From the NCBI RefSeq assembly GCF_003732275.1, contig NZ_MOBM01000012.1:372001-436000 (forward strand): a DNA stretch of 64,000 nucleotides, written 5' to 3'. This stretch comes from Pseudomonas frederiksbergensis. Lineage in GTDB: Bacteria > Pseudomonadota > Gammaproteobacteria > Pseudomonadales > Pseudomonadaceae. Made by a program: the position numbers and the translations under genes. Positions 55,463-64,000 of this stretch are shown here, in pieces. The notes under the pieces were generated by a model, which was given only the letters and a program-made list of their open reading frames with translations, was not told the origin of the DNA and did not search any database. The first letter of the stretch is position 1, and every line of letters begins with the position of its first letter.

Positions 55463-55825
55463 ATGGCAACGTTTGAGCCCGGTCATCTGCACATCGAGCG
55501 CCACGCGCTGACCCCGGATGATGTCAACTACAACGTACACCTCGACTATGAGGTCACGCAGGATCCCAAGAAAGGCAAAGGGATGCTGTTCACCATGCAC
55601 GGCAGCATGCAGGGAAAGGACATGACGGAGACCTTCTTTCTGCCCAAGGAGGAGGCTTACAACTTCGCCAACAACGTGACAAAAATCGCCGAGAAGTACG
55701 GAATCCCGAAGACACACAGCCAGATCGGCTCGGTTCACAAGCATTACGATTTAATGTTTGAAGACATCCGCAAGCAGTTGGATATGAAATCCGGCGACCC
55801 GGTAAACCTCGAGAACTTCGAATAA
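55463..55825 (+). CDS. DUF5064 family protein
   Basis: A 120-residue soluble protein: FEPGHLHIERHALTPDDVNY, YEVTQDPKKGKGMLFTMHGS, EAYNFANNVTKIAEKYGIP and a C-terminal helix. I think this is the Pseudomonas-specific DUF5064 family. It begins 12 bases after arcC, with a GGAGAG site, so it is likely co-transcribed with the arc operon. The function is unknown. Confidence 0.75.
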   Translation: MATFEPGHLHIERHALTPDDVNYNVHLDYEVTQDPKKGKGMLFTMHGSMQGKDMTETFFLPKEEAYNFANNVTKIAEKYGIPKTHSQIGSVHKHYDLMFEDIRKQLDMKSGDPVNLENFE

Positions 55826-55832
55826 CGTTTGG

Positions 55833-55914
55833 AAGATCAAAAGATCGCAGCCTTCGGCAGCTCCTACAGGGAAATGCGTTCGGCGTAGGAGCTGCCGAAG
55901 GCTGCGATCTTTTC
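55833..55914. repeat. Intergenic inverted repeat (family C)
   Basis: GATCGCAGCCTTCGGCAGCT with CCTACA and then GTAGGAGCTGCCGAAGGCTG with CGATC, between the DUF5064 gene and the sigma-54 activator gene. Confidence 0.87.
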
Positions 55915-55998
55915 AAGCCATTCTCCATCGCCGATTTCACCTCCCCCCTCCTCCAAGGCATACTTGCCACCCTCCGCACTCCAGAACCCAACCACCCC

Positions 55999-57507
55999 AT
56001 GCGTATCCACGTCAGCTTCATCGACCGCGTCGGCATCACCCAGGAAGTCCTGGCCCTGCTCGGTGGGCGCAATCTCAATCTGGATGCGGTGGAAATGGTC
56101 CCACCCAATGTCTACATCGACGCCCCGACCTTGAGCCCGGCAGTGCTCGAAGAGCTGCGCGACGCGCTGTTCAGCGTGCGCGGCGTGCAAGCGGTGACGG
56201 TGGTCGACATCCTTCCCGGCCAGCGCCGTCACTTGCAGCTCGATGCGTTACTCGCGGCGATGACCGACCCGGTGCTGGCTCTGGACAGTGCTGGCAAGGT
56301 GCTGCTGGCCAACCCGGCGCTGATTGCCCTGTACGGTCGCGAACCGGCAGGTGAAAGCATCAGCGAGCTGTTTGCCGATCCGGCGCTGCTCGATACATTG
56401 CTGGAAAACGGCTTTCGCCTGCCGCTGCGCGAGATCACCGTCAACGGCCAGACCCTGCTGCTGGATGCCACGCCGATCACCGACGCCGGCGCCCTGCTGA
56501 CCCTGTATCAACCGAACCGCATCGGCGAACGCCTCTCGGCGCTGCACCACGACCACGCCGAAGGCTTCGATGCCCTGCTCGGCGAATCCCCGGCGATTCG
56601 TACGCTCAAGGCGCGCGCCCAGCGAGTCGCAGCCCTCGATGCGCCGTTGCTGATCCAGGGCGAAACCGGCACCGGTAAAGAACTGGTGGCCCGCGCCTGC
56701 CACGCCATCAGCGCCCGCCACAGTTCGCCGTTCCTGGCCTTGAACTGCGCCGCACTGCCGGAAAACCTCGCCGAAAGCGAACTGTTCGGCTACGCCCCCG
56801 GCGCCTTCACCGGCGCGCAACGGGGCGGCAAACCAGGGCTGATGGAACTGGCCAACCAGGGCACGGTATTTCTCGACGAGATCGGTGAAATGTCGCCGTA
56901 CTTGCAGGCGAAATTGCTGCGTTTTTTGAATGACGGCAGCTTCCGACGGGTCGGTGGCGATCGCGAAGTGAAGGTCAACGTGCGGATCCTCAGCGCGACC
57001 CACCGCGATCTGGAAAAAATGGTCAGCGAAGGCACCTTCCGCGAAGACCTGTTCTATCGCCTCAACGTGCTAAATGTCGAAGTCCCGCCCCTGCGCGAAC
57101 GCGGCCAGGACATTCTGCTGCTGGCGCGCTACTTCATGCAGCAGGCCTGCGCGCAGATCCAGCGCCCGGTCTGTCGCCTGGCGCCGGGTACTTATCCGGC
57201 GCTGTTGGGCAACCGCTGGCCGGGCAATGTGCGGCAACTGCAGAACGTGATCTTCCGCGCCGCGGCGATTTGCGAAAGCAGCCTGGTGGACATTGGCGAC
57301 CTCGATATCGCCGGCACCTCCGTGGCGCGCCAGAGCGACAGCGAGGTCGACAGCCTTGAACAGGCCATGGAAGAGTTCGAGAAAACCCTGCTGGAAAAAC
57401 TCTACGTCAGCTACCCCTCGACCCGCCAACTGGCCAGCCGCCTGCAAACCTCCCACACCGCGATTGCCCATCGGTTGCGTAAGTACGGCATACCCAATAA
57501 GCCGTAA
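55999..57507 (+). CDS. gcsR: TyrR/GcsR-type sigma-54 activator
   Basis: A 502-residue enhancer-binding protein with TyrR architecture: an N-terminal ACT domain (MRIHVSFIDRVGITQEVLAL) to about residue 75, a PAS-like domain, and an AAA+ domain with Walker A GETGTGKE, the sigma-54-contacting loop GAFTGA (in YAPGAFTGAQRGG) and Walker B GTVFLDEIGE. A C-terminal TyrR-like helix-turn-helix follows (STRQLASRLQTSHTAIAHRLRKYG). GcsR of P. aeruginosa (PA2449) senses glycine and activates the gcv operon. Here the target operon follows directly, with sites described below. Confidence 0.88.
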   Translation: MRIHVSFIDRVGITQEVLALLGGRNLNLDAVEMVPPNVYIDAPTLSPAVLEELRDALFSVRGVQAVTVVDILPGQRRHLQLDALLAAMTDPVLALDSAGKVLLANPALIALYGREPAGESISELFADPALLDTLLENGFRLPLREITVNGQTLLLDATPITDAGALLTLYQPNRIGERLSALHHDHAEGFDALLGESPAIRTLKARAQRVAALDAPLLIQGETGTGKELVARACHAISARHSSPFLALNCAALPENLAESELFGYAPGAFTGAQRGGKPGLMELANQGTVFLDEIGEMSPYLQAKLLRFLNDGSFRRVGGDREVKVNVRILSATHRDLEKMVSEGTFREDLFYRLNVLNVEVPPLRERGQDILLLARYFMQQACAQIQRPVCRLAPGTYPALLGNRWPGNVRQLQNVIFRAAAICESSLVDIGDLDIAGTSVARQSDSEVDSLEQAMEEFEKTLLEKLYVSYPSTRQLASRLQTSHTAIAHRLRKYGIPNKP

Positions 57508-57544
57508 TGCTGGAAATACGATCTCGTTACCGACACAAAACCAC

Positions 57545-57633
57545 TGTGGGAGCGAGCCTGCTCGCGAAGGCGGACTGACATTCACTATGGATGTCGACTG
57601 ATACACCCTCTTCGCGAGCAGGCTCGCTCCCAC
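57545..57633. repeat. REP doublet (family A)
   Basis: TGTGGGAGCGAGCCTGCTCG and its inverse, downstream of gcsR. Confidence 0.9.
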
Positions 57634-57678
57634 GGGTTTATGCGCGGTCTGAAAATCTCCTCAAAAACGACCTCCATC

Positions 57679-57696
57679 TGTACTGAAAGCGCTACA
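57679..57696. promoter_or_regulatory. GcsR-type site 1
   Basis: TGTACTGAAAGCGCTACA: 18 bp, arms TGTACTG and CGCTACA with N4. One base separates it from site 2. Confidence 0.6.
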
Positions 57697-57697
57697 G

Positions 57698-57715
57698 TGG
57701 AACGATATCGCTACA
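57698..57715. promoter_or_regulatory. GcsR-type site 2
   Basis: TGGAACGATATCGCTACA: 18 bp, arms TGGAACG and CGCTACA with N4. Confidence 0.62.
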
Positions 57716-57778
57716 CCCTCTCCTGAACACCGCTGTGCAAGGCTTTGATCCACCTCAGCTTTTTTCTTCAGTCTATGC

Positions 57779-57796
57779 TGTAGCGATTTCGCTACA
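57779..57796. promoter_or_regulatory. GcsR-type site 3 (perfect palindrome)
   Basis: TGTAGCGATTTCGCTACA: arms TGTAGCG/CGCTACA are a perfect dyad, 64 bases upstream of the sigma-54 promoter. The published P. aeruginosa GcsR site is, from memory, TGTAACG-N4-CGTTCCG. Confidence 0.68.
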
Positions 57797-57859
57797 GCCA
57801 ATCCATTTCAATCCTTCGCAAAAACAAATAACTCGTTGATTTATAAGGGATAAACAACA

Positions 57860-57877
57860 TTGGCCGCGTTTTTGCTT
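57860..57877 (+). promoter_or_regulatory. Sigma-54 promoter of the gcv operon
   Basis: TTGGCCGCGTTTTTGCTT: GG at -24 (57862-57863) and GC at -12 (57874-57875) with exactly ten bases between. Transcription would start near 57887, about 70 bases before gcvH. Confidence 0.82.
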
Positions 57878-57958
57878 AGTAACCACCTATAAAGAAGGGC
57901 TTTTTGCCCAAGCATTCAATCGCGTCCACCAGACGAGTCTGGCCCTTTAGGAGTTTCC

Positions 57959-58342
57959 ATGAGCGAGTTGCGTTTTACTGAAGATCACGAATGGCTGCGC
58001 ACCGAAGCTGACGGTACCGTCACCGTCGGCATCACTGCTTTCGCACAGAACGCCCTGGGCGACGTGGTTTTCGTACAACTGCCTGAGCTGCAGTCCTACG
58101 ACAAAGGCGCTGAAGCCGCCACCGTGGAATCGGTAAAAGCCGCCAGCGGCGTGTACATGCCCCTCGACGGTGAAGTGCTGGAAGTGAACCCGGCGCTGGA
58201 CAGCAGCCCTGAACTGGTCAACGAAGATCCGCTGGGCGAAGGCTGGTTCTTCCGCTTCAAGCCAACCGACGCCTCGGCTGTCGGCCAACTGCTGGATCAA
58301 GACGCTTACGACCGTCTGATCAAAGCCAACGCTGAAGCCTGA
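57959..58342 (+). CDS. gcvH: Glycine cleavage system H protein
   Basis: A 127-residue lipoyl carrier of the glycine cleavage complex. The lipoyl-lysine is in [14 protein letters not shown] (K60). [23 protein letters not shown] is the usual start. It carries the aminomethyl group between GcvP, GcvT and the L protein. First gene of the gcvH-gcvP-sdaA-gcvT operon; AGGAG upstream. It corresponds to gcvH2 (PA2446 type). Confidence 0.94.
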   Translation: MSELRFTEDHEWLRTEADGTVTVGITAFAQNALGDVVFVQLPELQSYDKGAEAATVESVKAASGVYMPLDGEVLEVNPALDSSPELVNEDPLGEGWFFRFKPTDASAVGQLLDQDAYDRLIKANAEA

Positions 58343-58353
58343 GGAGCGCTGAC

Positions 58354-61221
58354 ATGACCCAAGTACTTCCTGTTTCTGTAAATGTCAGCACCGCCAACGA
58401 ATTCATCGCGCGCCATATCGGCCCGCGTTCGGGCGACGAGCAAGCCATGCTCAACAGCCTCGGCTTTGATTCGCTGGAAGCCCTGAGCGCCAGCGTCATC
58501 CCCGACAGCATCAAGGGCACCAGTGTCCTCGGTCTGGAAGACGGCCTGAGTGAAGCGGATGCCCTGGCGCTGATCAAATCCATCGCCGGCAAAAACCAGC
58601 TGTTCAAGACCTACATCGGCCAGGGCTACTACGGCACTCACACGCCGTCGCCGATCCTGCGCAACCTGTTGGAAAACCCGGCCTGGTACACCGCTTACAC
58701 CCCATACCAGCCAGAAATTTCCCAGGGCCGTCTCGAAGCGCTGTTGAACTTCCAGACCCTGATCAGCGACCTGACCGGCCTGCCGATCGCCAACGCCTCG
58801 CTGCTCGACGAAGCCACTGCTGCTGCCGAAGCCATGACCTTCTGCAAACGCCTGAGCAAGAACAAAGGCAGCCACGCGTTCTTCGCCTCGGTGCATTGCC
58901 ACCCGCAAACCCTTGACGTTTTGCGCACCCGGGCCGAGCCGTTGGGCATCGATGTAGTGGTCGGTGACGAACGCGAATTGACTGACGTGACGCCGTTCTT
59001 CGGTGCTTTGCTGCAATACCCGGCCAGCAACGGTGACGTGTTCGACTACCGCGAACTGACCGAGCGTTTCCACGCGGCTAATGCGCTGGTCGCGGTCGCC
59101 GCTGACCTGCTGGCCCTGACCGTGCTGACCCCGCCGGGCGAGTTCGGCTCTGACGTGGCCATCGGCAGCGCGCAACGCTTCGGCGTGCCGCTGGGCTTTG
59201 GTGGCCCACACGCGGCCTACTTCTCCACCCGCGATGCGTTCAAGCGTGACATGCCGGGCCGTCTGGTCGGCGTTTCCGTGGACCGTTTTGGCAAGCCGGC
59301 CCTGCGCCTGGCCATGCAGACCCGCGAGCAACATATCCGCCGCGAGAAAGCCACCAGCAACATCTGCACCGCCCAAGTGCTGCTGGCCAACATCGCCAGC
59401 ATGTACGCCGTGTACCACGGCCCGAAAGGCCTGACGCAGATCGCCCAGCGCATTCATCACCTGACCGCGATCCTCGCCAAAGGCTTGAGCGCACTGGGCC
59501 TGACCGTCGAGCAAACCAGCTTCTTCGACACGCTGACGCTCAAGACCGGCGCGCAAACAGCTGCTTTGCACGACAAGGCGCGTGCTCAGAAGATCAACCT
59601 GCGCGTTGTGGATGGCGAGCGTCTGGGCCTGTCCCTGGACGAAACCACCAGCCAGGCTGACGTAGAAACCCTGTGGAGCGTGCTGGCCGACGGCAAGGCG
59701 CTGCCGGACTTCGCCGCCCTCGCCGCCTCGGTCGAAAGCACTCTCCCGGCCGCGCTGGTTCGCCAATCGCCGATCCTCAGCCACCCGGTGTTCAACCGTT
59801 ATCATTCGGAAACCGAGCTGATGCGCTACCTGCGCAAGCTCGCCGACAAGGACCTGGCCCTGGATCGCACCATGATCCCGCTGGGTTCCTGCACCATGAA
59901 ACTCAACGCCGCCAGCGAAATGATCCCGGTGACCTGGGCCGAGTTCGGTGCCCTGCACCCGTTCGCCCCGGCCGAGCAAAGCGCCGGCTATCAGCAGTTG
60001 ACCGATGAACTGGAAGCGATGCTCTGCGCCGCCACCGGCTACGACTCGATCTCCTTGCAACCGAACGCCGGTTCCCAGGGTGAATACGCTGGCCTGCTGG
60101 CGATCCGTGCCTACCACCAGAGCCGTGGCGAAGACCGTCGCGACATCTGCCTGATCCCCTCGTCCGCCCACGGCACTAACCCGGCCACCGCCAACATGGC
60201 TGGCATGCGTGTGGTCGTGACCGCCTGCGATGCCCGCGGCAACGTCGACATCGAAGACCTGCGCGCCAAGGCCATCGAGCACCGCGAACACCTCGCTGCG
60301 CTGATGATCACCTACCCGTCGACCCACGGCGTGTTCGAAGAAGGCATCCGCGAAATCTGCGGCATCATTCACGACAACGGCGGCCAGGTGTACATCGACG
60401 GCGCCAACATGAACGCCATGGTCGGCCTCTGCGCACCGGGCAAGTTCGGCGGCGACGTGTCCCACCTGAACCTGCACAAAACCTTCTGCATTCCACACGG
60501 TGGTGGCGGCCCGGGCGTCGGCCCGATTGGCGTCAAGTCGCACCTGACCCCATTCCTGCCGGGCCACGCCCAGATGGAACGCAAGGAAGGCGCGGTCTGC
60601 GCGGCACCGTTCGGCAGCGCGAGCATTCTGCCGATCACTTGGATGTACATTCGAATGATGGGTGGCGCGGGTCTCAAGCGTGCTTCGCAACTGGCGATCC
60701 TGAATGCCAACTACATTTCCCGTCGCCTCGAAGAGCATTACCCAGTGTTGTACACCGGCAGCAATGGTCTGGTGGCGCACGAATGCATCCTCGACCTGCG
60801 TCCGTTGAAAGACAGCAGCGGCATCAGTGTCGATGACGTCGCCAAGCGCCTGATCGATTTCGGCTTCCACGCCCCGACCATGTCGTTCCCGGTGGCCGGC
60901 ACGTTGATGATCGAGCCGACCGAAAGCGAATCCAAGGAAGAACTGGACCGCTTCTGCGACGCCATGATCCGCATCCGCGAAGAAATCCGCGCAGTGGAAA
61001 ACGGCACGCTGGACAAGGACGACAACCCGCTGAAAAACGCGCCGCACACCGCCGCGGAAATCGTCGGTGAGTGGACTCACCCGTACAGCCGCGAGCAAGC
61101 GGTTTACCCGGTAGCGTCGCTGATCGAAGGCAAGTACTGGCCACCGGTCGGTCGCGTCGACAACGTCTTCGGCGATCGCAACCTGGTCTGCGCCTGCCCG
61201 TCGATCGAAAGCTACGCTTAA
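58354..61221 (+). CDS. gcvP: Glycine dehydrogenase (decarboxylating), P protein
   Basis: A 955-residue PLP enzyme that decarboxylates glycine and passes the aminomethyl group to GcvH. The N- and C-terminal halves are related; the PLP lysine lies in the second half in [18 protein letters not shown] (K709). [17 protein letters not shown] and [27 protein letters not shown] are typical N-terminal stretches. It starts 11 bases after gcvH with GAGGAG upstream. The length is the single-chain type. Confidence 0.95.
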   Translation: MTQVLPVSVNVSTANEFIARHIGPRSGDEQAMLNSLGFDSLEALSASVIPDSIKGTSVLGLEDGLSEADALALIKSIAGKNQLFKTYIGQGYYGTHTPSPILRNLLENPAWYTAYTPYQPEISQGRLEALLNFQTLISDLTGLPIANASLLDEATAAAEAMTFCKRLSKNKGSHAFFASVHCHPQTLDVLRTRAEPLGIDVVVGDERELTDVTPFFGALLQYPASNGDVFDYRELTERFHAANALVAVAADLLALTVLTPPGEFGSDVAIGSAQRFGVPLGFGGPHAAYFSTRDAFKRDMPGRLVGVSVDRFGKPALRLAMQTREQHIRREKATSNICTAQVLLANIASMYAVYHGPKGLTQIAQRIHHLTAILAKGLSALGLTVEQTSFFDTLTLKTGAQTAALHDKARAQKINLRVVDGERLGLSLDETTSQADVETLWSVLADGKALPDFAALAASVESTLPAALVRQSPILSHPVFNRYHSETELMRYLRKLADKDLALDRTMIPLGSCTMKLNAASEMIPVTWAEFGALHPFAPAEQSAGYQQLTDELEAMLCAATGYDSISLQPNAGSQGEYAGLLAIRAYHQSRGEDRRDICLIPSSAHGTNPATANMAGMRVVVTACDARGNVDIEDLRAKAIEHREHLAALMITYPSTHGVFEEGIREICGIIHDNGGQVYIDGANMNAMVGLCAPGKFGGDVSHLNLHKTFCIPHGGGGPGVGPIGVKSHLTPFLPGHAQMERKEGAVCAAPFGSASILPITWMYIRMMGGAGLKRASQLAILNANYISRRLEEHYPVLYTGSNGLVAHECILDLRPLKDSSGISVDDVAKRLIDFGFHAPTMSFPVAGTLMIEPTESESKEELDRFCDAMIRIREEIRAVENGTLDKDDNPLKNAPHTAAEIVGEWTHPYSREQAVYPVASLIEGKYWPPVGRVDNVFGDRNLVCACPSIESYA

Positions 61222-61277
61222 ACCAATGAGGGGACGGGTTCGCCCGCCCCCACTTTCAAGAACACCGTATATCCCCT

Positions 61278-61367
61278 TGTGGGAGCGAGCCTGCTCGCGA
61301 AAGCAGTGTGTCAGGCAACATTGATGGCGACTGATCCACCGCTTTCGCGAGCAGGCTCGCTCCCACA
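61278..61367. repeat. REP doublet inside the gcv operon
   Basis: TGTGGGAGCGAGCCTGCTCG and its inverse in the 207-base gap between gcvP and sdaA, where P. aeruginosa carries glyA2. Confidence 0.9.
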
Positions 61368-61428
61368 GGGGATCTGCGCCTACCACCAGATTCCGCCAAT
61401 TCCTATAACAAGAAACCGGAGAACAACC

Positions 61429-62805
<1,377 letters not shown>

Positions 62806-62838
62806 TGCCCGCATCTGCACTATTTTCAGGAGCTGGAT

Positions 62839-63963
62839 ATGTCCACCGAACAATTGTCGAAAACCCCGTTGCACGCACTGCACCTCGAACTCGGCGCCCG
62901 CATGGTGCCGTTTGCCGGCTATGACATGCCGGTGCAATACCCGTTGGGCGTGATGAAAGAACACCAGCACACCCGTGATCAGGCCGGGCTGTTCGATGTT
63001 TCGCACATGGGCCAGATCCGCCTGACCGGCGCCAACGCGGCCAAAGCCCTGGAAACCCTGGTGCCGGTGGACATCATCGATCTGCCAGTGGGCATGCAGC
63101 GCTACGCGATGTTCACCAACGAGACCGGTGGCATCCTCGACGATCTGATGGTCGCCAATCTCGGTAACGATGAACTGTTCCTGGTGGTCAACGCCGCCTG
63201 CAAGGATCAGGACCTGGCGCACCTGCGCAAGCACATCGGCGACCAATGCACCATCGAGCCGCTGTTCGAAGAGCGCGCACTGCTGGCGTTGCAAGGTCCG
63301 GCCGCCGTCACCGTGCTCGCACGCCTGGCGCCTACAGTTGCGAAGATGACCTTCATGCAATTCGCCCGCGTGAAGCTGTTGGGCGTGGATTGCTTTGTCA
63401 GCCGTTCGGGCTACACCGGCGAAGACGGTTTCGAAATCTCCGTACCAGCGGCCAACGCCGAAGCCCTGGCTCGCGCCCTGCTGGCCGAACCGGAAGTGGC
63501 GGCTATCGGCCTCGGCGCTCGCGATTCCCTGCGCCTGGAAGCTGGCCTGTGCCTCTACGGCCACGACATGAACACCGAAACCACCCCAATCGAAGCGAGC
63601 CTGCTGTGGGCCATCTCCAAGCCTCGTCGTGCCGATGGCGCGCGGGCCGGTGGCTTCCCCGGCGCTGAAACCGTGTTCGCCCAGCAGCAAGCCGGTGTCA
63701 GCCGCAAACGCGTTGGCCTGCTGCCGCAGGAACGTACGCCAGTGCGTGAAGGTGCGGAAATCGTCAACGAAGCCGGCGAAATCATCGGCAGCGTGTGCAG
63801 CGGTGGCTTCGGTCCGACCCTTGGCGGTCCTTTGGCCATGGGTTACCTCGACAGCGCTTATATCGGTCTGGATACGCCGGTTTGGGCAATTGTTCGTGGG
63901 AAAAAGGTGCCTTTGCTTGTAAGCAAAATGCCATTTGTTCCACAACGCTACTATCGCGGTTGA
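62839..63963 (+). CDS. gcvT: Aminomethyltransferase, T protein
   Basis: A 374-residue folate enzyme of the glycine cleavage system that moves the methylene group to tetrahydrofolate and frees ammonia. It has [58 protein letters not shown] and a C-terminal barrel with [25 protein letters not shown] precedes the ATG. Last gene of the operon in the window; 37 bases follow with no visible feature. Confidence 0.95.
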   Translation: MSTEQLSKTPLHALHLELGARMVPFAGYDMPVQYPLGVMKEHQHTRDQAGLFDVSHMGQIRLTGANAAKALETLVPVDIIDLPVGMQRYAMFTNETGGILDDLMVANLGNDELFLVVNAACKDQDLAHLRKHIGDQCTIEPLFEERALLALQGPAAVTVLARLAPTVAKMTFMQFARVKLLGVDCFVSRSGYTGEDGFEISVPAANAEALARALLAEPEVAAIGLGARDSLRLEAGLCLYGHDMNTETTPIEASLLWAISKPRRADGARAGGFPGAETVFAQQQAGVSRKRVGLLPQERTPVREGAEIVNEAGEIIGSVCSGGFGPTLGGPLAMGYLDSAYIGLDTPVWAIVRGKKVPLLVSKMPFVPQRYYRG

Positions 63964-64000
63964 TTGACTGTTTCTATAAGTAACGCGGCTGCGTTAACAA

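Larger units (their letters stand above)
57508..57958. other. gcsR-gcvH intergenic control region
   Basis: About 450 bases: a REP doublet next to gcsR, three 18-bp GcsR-type dyads (57679-57796), and a sigma-54 promoter (57860-57877), ending at gcvH. Confidence 0.8.

Noticed and set aside
1463..61367. Repeated units considered as a CRISPR array
   Set aside because: They are spaced kilobases apart, inverted in pairs and lack regular spacers; they are REP elements.
58306..61386. Long open frame of about 1000 codons antisense to gcvP
   Set aside because: It lies opposite a certain gene, has no family motif and is rich in Arg/His/Gln/Val as expected for the antisense frame of GC-rich coding DNA.
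61278..61428. N-terminal extension of sdaA reading through the REP
   Set aside because: The extra 50 codons are REP-encoded, and a good ribosome binding site lies right before the shorter start.

Overview
The window is a stretch of chromosome from a Pseudomonas, most likely of the P. fluorescens/P. putida side of the genus. The grounds are the high GC content, the many Pseudomonas-type REP doublets between genes, and gene blocks whose order I recognise from P. putida and P. aeruginosa: zwf-pgl-eda with divergent hexR, glk-edd with divergent gap, gtsABCD-oprB, arcDABC, fadD1/fadD2/phaJ1, and gcsR-gcvHP-sdaA-gcvT. I see no integrase, transposase, phage gene, CRISPR array, rRNA or tRNA. It reads as core chromosome with a few small accessory genes.

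Layout. 1-4.8 kb: the end of an ABC exporter, an acetyltransferase, a GyrI-like protein, a LysE-type exporter and the aminotransferase alaC. 5-8.2 kb: the gluconate module gntT, gntK and the LacI-type regulator gntR, each with an operator-like AGCGCTA site upstream. 8.3-17.8 kb: glutathione transferases, a LysR regulator, an ECF sigma factor translationally coupled to an OpuAC-type binding protein, a PhnD-like protein, a fatty acid desaturase, small proteins, peptide deformylase and YihY. 18-23.4 kb: two acyl-CoA ligases facing away from a lipase-like hydrolase and an (R)-hydratase (fatty acid activation, link to PHA monomers). 23.5-27.4 kb: assorted small proteins, a class V aminotransferase and a lone intradiol dioxygenase.

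27.6-47.4 kb is a continuous sugar-catabolism region. OprB brings glucose into the periplasm, GtsABCD imports it, the GtrS/GltR pair senses it, and Glk, Zwf, Pgl, Edd and Eda run the Entner-Doudoroff pathway. Gap, a hexose-6-phosphate mutarotase, an AGE-family epimerase/isomerase and methylglyoxal synthase sit alongside. Perfect TTGT-N7-ACAA sites (HexR type) lie in front of both edd and gap. AAnAAnAA (Crc/Hfq type) motifs lie in the leaders of gntT, zwf, oprB, gtsA, the epimerase and gap.

47.6-55.8 kb: a CoA-transferase, AlkA glycosylase and the arginine deiminase operon arcDABC. Divergent from arcD is a 94-codon gene made of the first 55 and about the last 35-40 residues of an ArcD-like antiporter joined in frame. 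Its stop codon overlaps the GTG start of alkA. This is the most unusual thing I found. 56-64 kb: a TyrR/GcsR-type sigma-54 activator followed by a glycine cleavage/serine dehydratase operon, with a textbook sigma-54 promoter and three 18-bp dyads upstream.

Three families of intergenic inverted repeats punctuate the window. Three REP doublets lie inside operons (gtsA/gtsB, arcB/arcC, gcvP/sdaA), and one supplies the C-terminal codons of a LysR regulator.
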